NCBI GenBank assembly: GCA_900543605.1
Contig: UQSK01000020.1
Span: forward strand, 1 to 30,819
Length of the DNA stretch: 30,819 nucleotides
Source of the DNA: an uncultured Collinsella sp.
GTDB taxonomy: Bacteria > Actinomycetota > Coriobacteriia > Coriobacteriales > Coriobacteriaceae
Direction: 5' to 3'
Shown here piece after piece: positions 5,060 through 13,174 of the stretch. Position 1 is the first letter of the stretch; each line of letters begins with the position of its first letter. Position numbers and translations under genes: made by a program. The notes below the pieces were generated by a model. The model saw only the letters and a program-made list of their open reading frames with translations, did not search any database and was not told where the DNA came from.

Positions 5060-7777
5060 TCAGTTGTTATTGCCACCATCGAGCAATGCCTCAAAATCCT
5101 TCGCCGGCATGGGGCGGTAGTAGAGGAAGCCCTGAGCGTAGCGGGCGCCCATTTGTCGTAGCATGTTCGCCTGTTCATTTGTCTCGACGCCTTCGACCAC
5201 GACGGGCAGATGGGGCGACTGCGCCATTTCGAGCATCGATGAAATGATTTGCGTGCTGCGGCCTTGATCGCGGTCGGTGGGCACAAAGGTGCGGTCGAGC
5301 TTGATGACGTCGACGTTGACGTTCTTGAGCATCGCGAGCGTGGACTGGCCGGTGCCAAAATCGTCCATATAGGTCGAGAAGCCGCGGGTGTGCAGGTCGG
5401 CCGTCAGCTTGTCCACGGCCTCGGACTCTCCCGTATAAGCCGTCTCAGTGATCTCGATACGCATGAGCTCGGGCGGTAGGTCGTATTGGGCGGCAAGCGC
5501 CCCCATATGTTCGGCAACGTCGCAGGCAAGGATATCCACGCGTGACACATTAAGCGAAACCGGAACCACGCGAAGTCCTCGATCGATGCGCTCGCGCAGC
5601 CATGAAGCGACACCCTGCCAAATGTACTTGTCGAGTGTCACCACAAAGCCGCTTTCCTCGAGTGCGGGGATAAACGTTGCGGGCGAAATGAGAGAGCCGT
5701 CCTTGTCAATCCAGCGGGTGAGTGCTTCGGCGCCAATAATCTCGCCGGTTTCCATATCGACCTGGGGCTGCAAGTGGTAGGTAATACGACCATCTGAGAG
5801 CGCGTACTGGAATTCGGTCAGCGTGCGGTGGAACGCGACTTCGCGCTCGTACTCCGCGGGGCAGAAAATGGCAATGCGCTCCTTAAAGTCGTTTTTTGCG
5901 CGTCGATTGGTAAACATGGCCTTCGCCTGCGCATCGGTGGTGATCTCCTCATTGGAGTCGATGGGGTAAACGCCCATGGACGGCCAAAAACCTACGCCGT
6001 CATCATGCCTGGCTACGGCCTCGCGAACGCGGTTGTAGATTTGATGGACGGTGATGTGCTTAAAGGGGATGAGTACGCAAAAGTCATCTTGGCCCCAGTA
6101 CCCTGCGACGCCCATATCGGCATTCTCGATGTCCTTGAGGACCGTGCCCACATCGGCGAGTACGCGGTCACCCTCGGTCTGGCCGTGCCATTCATTAAAC
6201 AGGCGCATGTGGCCCATGTCGACCGTGGCGATGCACCAGGCGCCGTCGTGCCTTGTCTCGAGAAATGCGTTGGCACGCCGCATAAACTCGCTGGGTCGAT
6301 AGAGGCCCGTGAGTGAGTCGATACGTTCGGCGATGGCGCTTTTGCGCTCCGCCTCGGGTATGGGGAGGCTGTCGTTGGGAACAAGCCCGCCGGCCGTGCG
6401 AAGGCGACGGTCGAGTTCGCCTAAAACGGCGGTCGCCTGATGGGTTAAGTACTCGTAAAAGGCCGGGACGACAAGACAGACGGGAGTAATGGTGTCGCCT
6501 GCGATTTGCACAGGAGCGAAAACGGCCTCTTTAAGATGGCGGGTTAGTTGCTCGAATGCCTCGTGGTCCAAATCGTTGCTGAGCACGACGAACTGGACGC
6601 TTCGTGAACGGTAAACCCTGCTTCTGCCTCGGGTGATCGACAGCATGCGGCCCGCGTATTCGGCAAGCATGTTGTCGACAGCCTCGGCCCCGTAGAGTTC
6701 GTTGAGCTTTGTCGTGCCACGAACGCGCACCGCTATAAGCCCCGTCTCGCAACGGTCGCGGCGGCAGGCATCGATGGCGTTGACCAGCATACGCTGCGTT
6801 CCGAGGCCTGTGGCGGCGTCGACGGTTTCGGCAAGTGCGTGGTTGACGATCTCGCCGACATAGAGCGAGGGGACATTTCCGTCGCCGTCGATACGAAACC
6901 CTCGAGCACGGCAGAGGACGTAGTCGCCGGCGGCATTGCGTACGCGGTACTGCATAACTCGACGGTGTTTAGCGCCGTTATAGACTTGGTCGATGTCGTC
7001 GGTAAAAGCCTCAAGGTCATCGGGATGGACGCGCGTTTTCCAGTAATCGCTGCAGTTGTCAATATGCTCCGAAGGAAGACCGAGATCGCGCAAGGCACCT
7101 TGTGACCAAAGGGTGCGATGTTTGTCCAAGTTCTCGATAAAGAAATAGCGGCCCTCGTTGAGCATCGAAAAGGCGTCGAAAATACGATCGCTTATTTCGA
7201 AGTCATCGGCGTGGACTTGCGTGATATTGCGTCGATCGAGGTGCACGGCATGACGTAGCTTGTAGTCGTACATACGATGGTCGGCATCGAGCGTCATGCG
7301 ATTGGGGGCTTCGCCCAGGGCGGGGTCGGCATGTGACACTCCGTAGCTAAACGAGTGGGGCATCTCGAAATCGTTGTTTTTGAGCAGGATCGTTCGGCAG
7401 TGTTCCAGACGTTCGGCGAGGTCGTCCTCGGTCGCAATCGTAGATAGGATGGCAAACTCGTCGCCTCTCAGACGAAATGCCGCCTCGTCTACCTTCATAT
7501 ACAGCTTGAGATAAAGGCTTACCTGCAAGATATAGCGGTTGCCCTCGTCATGGCCAAAGACGTCGTTGCAGTGCTTGAGATTGTCGATATCGATGAACGC
7601 CATGGTAACGGGGGTGTCCTGCTCCCAGAGCTCCTCGAGGGAGCGGGCAAAGCCGCCGCGGTTGCCAAGTCCGGTAAGCTGGTCGGTAAAGGCGGTCCTA
7701 ATCAGATCATCCTGACGCTCGAGAAGGTCGCGAACGGTCTTTTCGAGCGTTTCGGTGTAATTGCTGACAGTATCCAT
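5060..7777 (-). CDS. Cyclic-di-GMP phosphodiesterase: GGDEF - PAS-like - two degenerate GGDEF - EAL
   Basis: A roughly 905-residue soluble protein. The first GGDEF domain (about 28-180) has RGDEF at 104-108, a variant that may or may not be active. A PAS-like module (about 215-315) follows. Two further GGDEF-like domains have lost the signature: SVQFV near 394-398, and GQDDF near 563-567 in a domain opening DSLTGLYR. The EAL domain (about 655-900) keeps its catalytic set: EALTRW at 685, SLNVS, EITET, MDDFGTG, IKLDRTF, VVEGVET and AQGFLYYRP. Hydrolysis of cyclic-di-GMP is therefore likely. The ATG at 7777 is preferred because homology to the paralogue starts soon after, but its ribosome binding site is weak. 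An upstream TTG at 7867 after a G-rich stretch would add 30 residues. Confidence 0.92.
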   Translation of the reverse strand: MDTVSNYTETLEKTVRDLLERQDDLIRTAFTDQLTGLGNRGGFARSLEELWEQDTPVTMAFIDIDNLKHCNDVFGHDEGNRYILQVSLYLKLYMKVDEAAFRLRGDEFAILSTIATEDDLAERLEHCRTILLKNNDFEMPHSFSYGVSHADPALGEAPNRMTLDADHRMYDYKLRHAVHLDRRNITQVHADDFEISDRIFDAFSMLNEGRYFFIENLDKHRTLWSQGALRDLGLPSEHIDNCSDYWKTRVHPDDLEAFTDDIDQVYNGAKHRRVMQYRVRNAAGDYVLCRARGFRIDGDGNVPSLYVGEIVNHALAETVDAATGLGTQRMLVNAIDACRRDRCETGLIAVRVRGTTKLNELYGAEAVDNMLAEYAGRMLSITRGRSRVYRSRSVQFVVLSNDLDHEAFEQLTRHLKEAVFAPVQIAGDTITPVCLVVPAFYEYLTHQATAVLGELDRRLRTAGGLVPNDSLPIPEAERKSAIAERIDSLTGLYRPSEFMRRANAFLETRHDGAWCIATVDMGHMRLFNEWHGQTEGDRVLADVGTVLKDIENADMGVAGYWGQDDFCVLIPFKHITVHQIYNRVREAVARHDDGVGFWPSMGVYPIDSNEEITTDAQAKAMFTNRRAKNDFKERIAIFCPAEYEREVAFHRTLTEFQYALSDGRITYHLQPQVDMETGEIIGAEALTRWIDKDGSLISPATFIPALEESGFVVTLDKYIWQGVASWLRERIDRGLRVVPVSLNVSRVDILACDVAEHMGALAAQYDLPPELMRIEITETAYTGESEAVDKLTADLHTRGFSTYMDDFGTGQSTLAMLKNVNVDVIKLDRTFVPTDRDQGRSTQIISSMLEMAQSPHLPVVVEGVETNEQANMLRQMGARYAQGFLYYRPMPAKDFEALLDGGNNN

Positions 7778-7914
7778 GTCGTAAGCGGCTTTCTGAGGTC
7801 GGGCGAATTGCGTCGGGCGAGCTCGTTGTGCACACGCGTTGTTGTTCGGCGCTTTGCGTGTATCCAAGCCCCCGCCTCGCTGCGTTGTTGGGTTAATTTA
7901 CCGGCTAATGTTCG

Positions 7915-7947
7915 CTGTTGATAACTGCTGAGTAGTATAAACAACAG
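7915..7947. repeat. CTGTTG/CAACAG dyad in the divergent intergenic region
   Basis: CTGTTG (7915-7920) and CAACAG (7942-7947) are perfect inverted arms 21 bases apart. They lie in the AT-rich 320-base region between the GGDEF-EAL gene and the patatin gene. An operator for the minus-strand gene is possible. No other structure was found in this region apart from the promoter at 8051-8079. Confidence 0.3.
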
Positions 7948-8050
7948 TGCAGAATTATATATGGGTGTACATGCTGCGGGCGGCTATTATTCGACAGGCG
8001 GTAGCGCGACGATGCGATGTTCGATGAAAATGCGACTGAGACGATATATG

Positions 8051-8079
8051 TTGACGGGTATACTTGTTCCGGTTTTAAA
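8051..8079 (+). promoter_or_regulatory. Probable sigma-70-type promoter of the patatin gene
   Basis: TTGACG (8051-8056) and TTTAAA (8074-8079) are separated by exactly 17 bases. The -10 box ends 21 bases before the ATG at 8101, leaving a short leader with the GGAG ribosome binding site. Confidence 0.45.
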
Positions 8080-8100
8080 CGCAGGAACGGAGATGGTCGC

Positions 8101-8970
8101 ATGGCACAGCCGGATACGACGCGCACGGTGGGGCTGGCACTCGAGGGAGGCGGCTACCGCGGTATGTATACGGCGGGCGTGCTCGACGTTTGGATGGAGC
8201 ACGGCTTGACCTGCGACCATATGGTGGGCGTCTCGGCGGGCGCGGCGTTTGGCTACAACTTTAAATCGCGCCAGATCGGCCGCGCCATTCGCTACAACAA
8301 GGCCTATTGTGCCGACAAGCGCTATGCGGGTGTAGCAAGCTGGCTGCGGACCGGCGATATGTTCAATGCCGATTTTGCCTATCACGAGGTGCCTATCGAG
8401 CGCGATCCCATTGACTTGGAGGCGTATCGCGCCTGTCCCATGCGGTTTACGTGCGTGTGCACCGATATCGAGACGGGCAAGGCCGTCTACCGCGACCTGC
8501 CCTATGGCGACGAGCGGGATATCGAGTGGATTCGGGCGTCATCGGCGATTCCCGTGGCGACGCGTCCCGTTGCTATTGACGGGCATAAGTATCTGGATGG
8601 TGGCGTGGCTGATTCCATTCCCAGCGCTTGGCTGTTTTCGCAGGGGTATGACCGCAATATCGTGGTACTCACGCAGCCGACGGGTTTTGTGAAGCAGCCC
8701 AACAGCGTGATGCCCATGCTGCGGCGCGTGTTCCGTCACTACCCGGAGTTTGTCGCAGCGCTTGAGCATCGGCATGAGGTTTACAATGCCACGCTCGATG
8801 ACCTGGCACGTCGCGAGGCTGCCGGCGAAATTTTTGTGGTGCGGCCGAGCGAATCGGTGAAGGTGCCGTCGCTGTGCCGCGAACCGGATGAGCTCGAGCG
8901 CATCTACCAGGTCGGTCGCCGCGATGCGGAGGCGACTTTGCCGGCGTTGGAGGCCTACCTAGCGGGGTAG
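8101..8970 (+). CDS. Patatin-like phospholipase family protein
   Basis: A 289-residue patatin-family lipid acyl hydrolase, similar in layout to bacterial YjjU-like proteins. The glycine-rich oxyanion hole GGGYRG is at 16-21, the nucleophile elbow GVSAG is at 43-47 (Ser45), and the catalytic Asp of DGG is at 166, so the Ser-Asp dyad is complete. There is no signal peptide, so it probably acts on lipids or acyl esters inside the cell or at the inner membrane face. ATG 8101 was chosen over the ATG at 8017 because GGAG lies nine bases upstream and the patatin core starts within 10 residues. It is monocistronic and converges on the thiamin operon, with a shared hairpin between. Confidence 0.9.
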   Translation: MAQPDTTRTVGLALEGGGYRGMYTAGVLDVWMEHGLTCDHMVGVSAGAAFGYNFKSRQIGRAIRYNKAYCADKRYAGVASWLRTGDMFNADFAYHEVPIERDPIDLEAYRACPMRFTCVCTDIETGKAVYRDLPYGDERDIEWIRASSAIPVATRPVAIDGHKYLDGGVADSIPSAWLFSQGYDRNIVVLTQPTGFVKQPNSVMPMLRRVFRHYPEFVAALEHRHEVYNATLDDLARREAAGEIFVVRPSESVKVPSLCREPDELERIYQVGRRDAEATLPALEAYLAG

Positions 8971-8980
8971 GGGTTGCATA

Positions 8981-9028
8981 CGGAAAGCGCATCCCGGAAT
9001 GGAGGCCCAAACTGGGATGCGCTTTCCG
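8981..9028. terminator. Bidirectional terminator hairpin (patatin gene / thiE)
   Basis: A 15-bp perfect stem (8981-8995 with 9014-9028) encloses an 18-base loop between two convergent stop codons. The U-tracts are poor on both sides. Position and stem strength argue for a shared terminator. Confidence 0.7.
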
Positions 9029-9071
9029 CTCTAGAAGATATGAGACTGCGAATCGGCTGCTCGGCCTAGAC

Positions 9072-9767
9072 TTATGCCTGCTGCCAGGTATCGACGAGCT
9101 CCTTGGCGGCAGCGTGGGGGTCGTCGGCACTGCAGACGGCGCTCACCACAAAGAAGCCGTCGACGCCGGTGGCCTTGAGCTGCGGCAGGTCGGCCGTCTT
9201 AACGCCGCCGCCTACCACGATGGGCACGGGGCTTGCCGCGTGGAGTGCGGCCAGGTCCTCAAAGCTTTTGGTGATGATGGAGCCGTCGGCCGCGCGTCCG
9301 CAATCGCGCTTGGTCTCGGTCTCGTGGAGCGGGCCGATGCCCAGGTAGTCGACCAGACTCATGTCGGCGGTCTTGACGTACTCGAGCATCTCCTCGCAGC
9401 GGGCCGAAAGGCCCACGATGGCATCGGGGCCCAAAAGTTTGCGGCAGACCTCGACGGGAATATCGCTCTGGCCTACATGCACGCCATCGACAGCAATACC
9501 CTGCTCGCGCGCGGCGAGTACGCAGTCCAGACGGTCGTCGATCAACAGGGCGACCTGGCCGGTCTTGCCGGCCTGTGCGATTGCCTGCGCGGCGTCGCCG
9601 GTCAGTGCGATGATCTCGCGGGCGCTTGCCACCTTGGAGCGCACCTGGATGCAGGTAAAGCCGGCGTCGAGCGCCTGGGCCACCACATCGCCCACGGGGC
9701 GCCCGAGCGTGTTTTCGGGGCCGAGTACCAGATAGGCCGAGATATCAAGGTTGTCGCGGATGCTCAT
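9072..9767 (-). CDS. thiE: Thiamine-phosphate synthase
   Basis: A 231-residue TIM-barrel enzyme that joins HMP pyrophosphate and thiazole phosphate to give thiamine monophosphate. Family motifs are clear: IDDRLDCVLA and DGVHVGQSDIP (phosphate and substrate binding), GIGPLHETETKRDCG (the GPxxxTxTK loop), and VVGGGVKTADLPQL near the phosphate site. It is the last gene of the operon, and its ATG overlaps the stop of the thiamine-binding protein gene by four bases, which implies translational coupling. Expression should fall when TPP is abundant because of the riboswitch ahead of thiM. No thiC, thiD or thiG is seen here, so the locus fits precursor salvage rather than complete synthesis. Confidence 0.95.
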   Translation of the reverse strand: MSIRDNLDISAYLVLGPENTLGRPVGDVVAQALDAGFTCIQVRSKVASAREIIALTGDAAQAIAQAGKTGQVALLIDDRLDCVLAAREQGIAVDGVHVGQSDIPVEVCRKLLGPDAIVGLSARCEEMLEYVKTADMSLVDYLGIGPLHETETKRDCGRAADGSIITKSFEDLAALHAASPVPIVVGGGVKTADLPQLKATGVDGFFVVSAVCSADDPHAAAKELVDTWQQA

Positions 9768-10105
9768 CGTGCTTCCTCCTGCTTCTTGATCTGTGCTTCC
9801 ATGCGCTCGAGTTTGCCGGTCATGGTGTCGGTAAATCCGGGCCGAATATCGGCTTTGAGCACGACTTCGGTGCGGATGCCCTTGCTCGCCAACACAAAGG
9901 TTGCGTCGCGCACGACCTGCATGACCTCGTCCCAGTCGCCCTCGATCTCGGTGAACATCGAGGTGGTACGGTTGGGCAGGCCACTCTCGCGAATGACGCG
10001 CACGACCTCGGCGACCTCGGCGGACAGCTCATCGCCGGTGCCGCACGGGGCGATGGCCACGGCGACGAGCGTGTTCATGCCAGCAGTGGTTGCGGGCTCG
10101 GACAT
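9764..10105 (-). CDS. Thiamine-binding protein of the MTH1187/YkoF family
   Basis: A 113-residue small ferredoxin-like-fold protein of the MTH1187 (DUF77) family, known to bind thiamine or its pyrimidine part. Recognisable parts are VAVAIAPCGTGDELSAEVAEVVRVI and the TSMFTEIEGDWDEVMQVVRDA segment. There is no signal peptide, so it acts in the cytoplasm. The start at 10105 has GAGGAGG eight bases upstream and lies just 3 bases after the thiM stop. The gene overlaps thiE by four bases. In other bacteria relatives accompany HMP transporters; here it is inserted between the two salvage enzymes, which suggests handling of HMP or thiamine for ThiE. Confidence 0.85.
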   Translation of the reverse strand: MSEPATTAGMNTLVAVAIAPCGTGDELSAEVAEVVRVIRESGLPNRTTSMFTEIEGDWDEVMQVVRDATFVLASKGIRTEVVLKADIRPGFTDTMTGKLERMEAQIKKQEEAR

Positions 10106-10108
10106 GGC

Positions 10109-10948
10109 CTATGCCTCCTCGAGCTCGAGTCGGTTATCGGCAATGTCCTGGGCGGTCGCGCGGTAGAGCTCGTCGATAAAGGCGACCTTAAAGCTTGCCG
10201 GGGCATCGGCGACGGCGGCGGCACGCGTGCCGGCCACGTTGTAGACGGCGGTGCCGCAGACGGCTGCCGTAAACGGGTCGGTGGCACAGGCGTACACGGC
10301 CAGCACGCCGCCCTGCGAGCAGCCGCAGCCGGTGATCTTGGACATGAGCGGGCTGCCGCCGTGGGACTTGGCCACGGTCGTGCCGTCGGTGATCAGGTCG
10401 ACTTCGCCCGAGACGACCACGGCGCCGCCGGTGTAGCGGGCGAGCGCCACGGCGGCGGCGCGGGCGGCGTCGACCGTGTCGGTGGTATCGACACCGCGCA
10501 CGCGGCTCATATCAGCCGCCTCGCCCTCAAGACCCCACAGGCCGGCGAGTGCGATGATCTCGGAGGCGTTGCCGCGTACGATGGCGGGCTTGTACTGCTT
10601 GAGCTCGTTTACCAGCTGGGTGCGCAGGCTACCGATACCCAGGCCCACCGGATCGAGCACCCAGGGCTTGCCGGCGTCGTGTGCCGCCTTGGCCGCGCGG
10701 GGAATCGTCTGCTCGTAGATGGGGAAGAGCGTGCCCATGTTGAGATAGATGGCGCCGCCGCCGGCAACGAGTGCCTCGCCCTCGTCGGGAAGATAGACCA
10801 TGGCGGCCGAACCGCCCACGGCGAGCTGCGCGTTGGCGACAAAGTCGATCGTCACCGTGTTGGTGATGGAGCCGGCCATCGGATTGGTGGCGCGAATCTC
10901 CTCCACGGCTTTGACCACATGTTGCTTAAGCTGTTCCGAATCAATCAC
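10109..10948 (-). CDS. thiM: Hydroxyethylthiazole kinase
   Basis: A 279-residue ribokinase-like enzyme that phosphorylates hydroxyethylthiazole, the salvage entry for the thiazole half of thiamin. Motifs: SITNTVTIDFVANAQLAVGG (substrate pocket), VLDPVGLG, RGNASEIIAL, and the nucleotide/catalytic loop GGSPLMSKITGCGCSQGG with the conserved GCGC cysteine. The start is GTG at 10948, eight bases after AAGGAGG and just downstream of the riboswitch terminator. In-frame ATGs further upstream lie inside the riboswitch RNA and are not credible starts. It is the first gene of the thiM - thiamine-binding - thiE operon. Confidence 0.95.
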   Translation of the reverse strand: MIDSEQLKQHVVKAVEEIRATNPMAGSITNTVTIDFVANAQLAVGGSAAMVYLPDEGEALVAGGGAIYLNMGTLFPIYEQTIPRAAKAAHDAGKPWVLDPVGLGIGSLRTQLVNELKQYKPAIVRGNASEIIALAGLWGLEGEAADMSRVRGVDTTDTVDAARAAAVALARYTGGAVVVSGEVDLITDGTTVAKSHGGSPLMSKITGCGCSQGGVLAVYACATDPFTAAVCGTAVYNVAGTRAAAVADAPASFKVAFIDELYRATAQDIADNRLELEEA

Positions 10949-10970
10949 TGCACATGCCTCCTTGGCATAG

Positions 10971-11000
10971 AAAAGGGGCGCTGTGCATAGACAGCGCCCC
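10971..11000 (-). terminator. Riboswitch-controlled terminator before thiM
   Basis: A 10-bp GC-rich stem (10975-10984 with 10991-11000) and 6-base loop are followed on the minus strand by TTTT (10974-10971). It sits between the TPP aptamer and the thiM ribosome binding site and is the expected expression platform: TPP binding favours termination. Confidence 0.9.
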
Positions 11001-11009
11001 TGTAAAGGC

Positions 11010-11106
11010 GGCATGCTCCCTACGCCAGCATTAACTGACAGGTTCAAAGGATTGGGCCCCATGCCCTCTCAGCCTTGTGGTTTGCACCGCCGGCACTCCC
11101 GCATCG
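11010..11106 (-). promoter_or_regulatory. TPP riboswitch (THI element)
   Basis: The minus strand carries the conserved thi-box segments in order: GGGAGTGCC, GGCTGAGAGGG, CCTTTGAACCTG, then TTAATGCTGGCGTAGGGAG. The short P1 helix can form from ATGC at the 5' end and GCAT at the 3' end. A terminator follows at 10971-11000. The switch should shut off thiM, the thiamine-binding protein gene and thiE when TPP is plentiful. Confidence 0.95.
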
Positions 11107-11131
11107 AATCTGTTGTTCCCTATACTAACGC

Positions 11132-11166
11132 ACCTGCCAAAAAGGGACAGGTTTATTTTGGCAGGT
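11132..11166. repeat. 11-bp inverted repeat with AAAGGGACAG core
   Basis: ACCTGCCAAAA (11132-11142) and TTTTGGCAGGT (11156-11166) pair perfectly around a 13-base loop containing AGGGACAGG. It lies between the divergent thi operon and the HAD gene, close to both likely promoters. It shares the core AAAGGGAYAG with the hairpin at 414-446. It may be a dispersed repeat or a regulatory site. Confidence 0.7.
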
Positions 11167-11203
11167 CGTTACAATAGGTAGGACCGATACGAATGGGGAC
11201 CTC

Positions 11204-12112
11204 ATGATCAAACTTGTGCTGACCGATATGGACGATACGCTGATTCCGGCCGGGCATGACGGCGCCAGCGACTGCGCCATCGAGGGTATTCATGCCATGC
11301 AAGCGGCGGGTCTGCACTTTGGTCCGGTTTCGGGTCGTCAGCCGTCCGCGATGGGCTGGATGTTCAAAAATCGTTCCGAGTGTTTTTCGACTGGCGCGTT
11401 CTGTAACGGCCAGGTGATGTTTGTCGGCGGCGAAGTAGTCGCCTCGCACGCAATCGACAACGATGCTCTGATGCGTTTGGCCGACTATCTGGAGCAAGAG
11501 ACCGACGATACATTTTTAAAAGTCTATAGCCTGGGCGATGACTTTTGGGGCAACGATGCCTATTGCGTGACGAGTGATCCCGAGCGCGTTCGTCGCGCCA
11601 TGGAGTCGGGCGGCAACGCATGGCTCAAAGGCGAAGAGGCCTCGTGCCGTCCTGTCGTCGACGACGCGCCGGTGTTCAAGGCGAATATCTGGAGTGCCCG
11701 TTCGCGTGAGGAGCTCGCGGAGCTACGCGAGCGCGTTGCCGTTGAGGTGCCGGAACTCTCGCTTGTGTTTCCCAACAACCGAGTGCGCCTGTTTGACATC
11801 CTTCCAGCAGGTTGGGACAAGGGTTGCGCTGCGCTGGAGTTGGCGCGCGCTTTGGACCTGACGCCCGATGAGGTGGCCGTATTTGGCGATTCCGATAACG
11901 ATCTGCCCATGATCGGTGCCGTCCCCAACTCCGTTGCAGTCGCCAATGCCAACGAGGCTGTCACGGCTGCCGCGCGCTGGCATATCGGCGCTGCGGCAGA
12001 CGATGCGGTCGCCGGGGCTCTGCATCAGATTGCCGCCTGCGCTGCGACGGGGGAAATGCCGCCGTTTATGCGTCAGATGGATGTGACAGGTTTCGACGTC
12101 ACGAACGTCTAG
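11204..12112 (+). CDS. Cof-type HAD-superfamily phosphatase
   Basis: A 302-residue HAD hydrolase of the Cof/IIB subclass, which usually dephosphorylates sugar phosphates or phosphorylated cofactors. Motif I DMDDT gives nucleophile Asp8 and acid Asp10; motif II is the VSGR segment (S/T position); motif III Lys is in GWDKGCAALELA; and motif IV is GDSDNDLPMI. The large cap between motifs II and III is the alpha/beta type of Cof proteins. The start has GGGGA five bases upstream. The stop lies ten bases before the LysR gene, so the two are likely cotranscribed. Next to the thi operon a role in removing phosphate from a vitamin intermediate is possible, but the substrate is unknown. Confidence 0.9.
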   Translation: MIKLVLTDMDDTLIPAGHDGASDCAIEGIHAMQAAGLHFGPVSGRQPSAMGWMFKNRSECFSTGAFCNGQVMFVGGEVVASHAIDNDALMRLADYLEQETDDTFLKVYSLGDDFWGNDAYCVTSDPERVRRAMESGGNAWLKGEEASCRPVVDDAPVFKANIWSARSREELAELRERVAVEVPELSLVFPNNRVRLFDILPAGWDKGCAALELARALDLTPDEVAVFGDSDNDLPMIGAVPNSVAVANANEAVTAAARWHIGAAADDAVAGALHQIAACAATGEMPPFMRQMDVTGFDVTNV

Positions 12113-12122
12113 GGAGAAAGCT

Positions 12123-13019
12123 ATGAAGCTTCAGCAGCTCAGATATGTCGTCAAAGTTGCCGAATGCGGCAGCATTACCGAGGCCTCGCGCCGGCTCTTT
12201 GTGTCGCAGCCTTCGATTACCGCATCGATCCGCGATCTCGAAAACGAGATGGGTGTGCATATCTTTGAGCGCACCAACAAGGGTGTCATTGTGTCCGAGG
12301 AGGGCGAGACCTTCTTGGGCTACGCGCGCCAGGTGCTCGACCAGGCCGATCTGCTCGAAGGCAAGTACAAGGGCGCGTCCGAGCAGGTGCCGCACTTTAG
12401 TGTGAGCTGCCAGCATTATTCCTTTGCCGTTAACGCGTTTGTTGACGTGATCCGCGAGTTCGATGCCGCGCGCTACGACTTTACCCTGCGCGAGGAGCAG
12501 ACTCACGAGATTATCGAGGACGTCGCGCATATGAAAAGCGAACTGGGCATCCTGTACTTATCCGAGCATAACCGCGAGGTTATCGAGCGCATGCTCGCCG
12601 CCAACGAGCTCGTATTCGAGGGACTCTTCTGCGCCGCGCCGCATGTCTTTGTATGCGCCGACCATCCACTGGCGGACTGCGCCAGCGTGACGCTCGAGGA
12701 CTTGGAAGACTACCCGTTCTTGTCCTATGAGCAGGGCAGTTATAACTCGTTCTACTATTCCGAGGAACTGACCTCGACCTTTGAGCGCCGCAAGAATATC
12801 CGCGTGCGTGACCGTGCGACACTGTTCAACCTGGCCATGGGCCTCAACGGCTACACGGTGTGTTCGGGCGTGATCAGCCACGAGCTCAACGGTCCAGGTA
12901 TTATCTCCATTCCGCTCGATGTGGACGAGTACATGGAGATTGGTATCATCACGCGCAAGAACACGACACTCACGCGCTATGGGCAGGCCTATATCGACGC
13001 GATTCGTCAGCATATCTAG
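12123..13019 (+). CDS. LysR-family regulator, MetR/MtaR/CysR-like
   Basis: A 298-residue LysR-type activator. The N-terminal winged helix (1-60) has QQLRYVVKVAECGSITEASRRLF and the recognition helix SQPSITASIRDLE. The effector domain opens with FSVSCQHYSFAVNAFVDVIREF, which I recognise from memory as characteristic of the streptococcal MtaR/CysR methionine and cysteine regulators. The ribosome binding site is AGGGAGAAAG before ATG 12123. It follows the HAD gene by 10 bases and precedes a methionine-synthase-like gene whose upstream region carries a Met-box-like dyad (13066-13088). The most economical reading is that it controls that gene in response to sulfur amino acid status. No experiment is implied. 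Confidence 0.9.
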   Translation: MKLQQLRYVVKVAECGSITEASRRLFVSQPSITASIRDLENEMGVHIFERTNKGVIVSEEGETFLGYARQVLDQADLLEGKYKGASEQVPHFSVSCQHYSFAVNAFVDVIREFDAARYDFTLREEQTHEIIEDVAHMKSELGILYLSEHNREVIERMLAANELVFEGLFCAAPHVFVCADHPLADCASVTLEDLEDYPFLSYEQGSYNSFYYSEELTSTFERRKNIRVRDRATLFNLAMGLNGYTVCSGVISHELNGPGIISIPLDVDEYMEIGIITRKNTTLTRYGQAYIDAIRQHI

Positions 13020-13065
13020 ACTGCTGCGTTCTGCACGGGTCAAATCTCTTTACGGCAGTCCAAAC

Positions 13066-13088
13066 TGATATAGGAATCATCTATATCA
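13066..13088. promoter_or_regulatory. Met-box-like operator (LysR dyad)
   Basis: TGATATAG (13066-13073) and CTATATCA (13081-13088) form a perfect 8-bp dyad with a 7-base spacer. The central 17 bases fit TATAG-N7-CTATA, the same length and flanks as the published Met-box of MtaR-type regulators. It lies just upstream of AT-rich -10-like sequences (13095-13108) that lack a good -35 box, as expected for an activator-dependent promoter. Confidence 0.7.
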
Positions 13089-13174
13089 AACTGTTATAAA
13101 CATATATTTTACGATGACCACATGAGCGCTCATACTCTGTCCCAGCAAAGCAACCAATGCAAAGGGAGATATCT

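Noticed and set aside
10949..11062. N-terminal extension of ThiM from ATG 11062
   Set aside because: It would be translated from the TPP riboswitch and its terminator; the GTG at 10948 has the correct ribosome binding site.
13020..13174. Possible SAM riboswitch or T-box before the MetE-like gene
   Set aside because: The leader is AT-rich and lacks the conserved segments; the LysR dyad is a better explanation.
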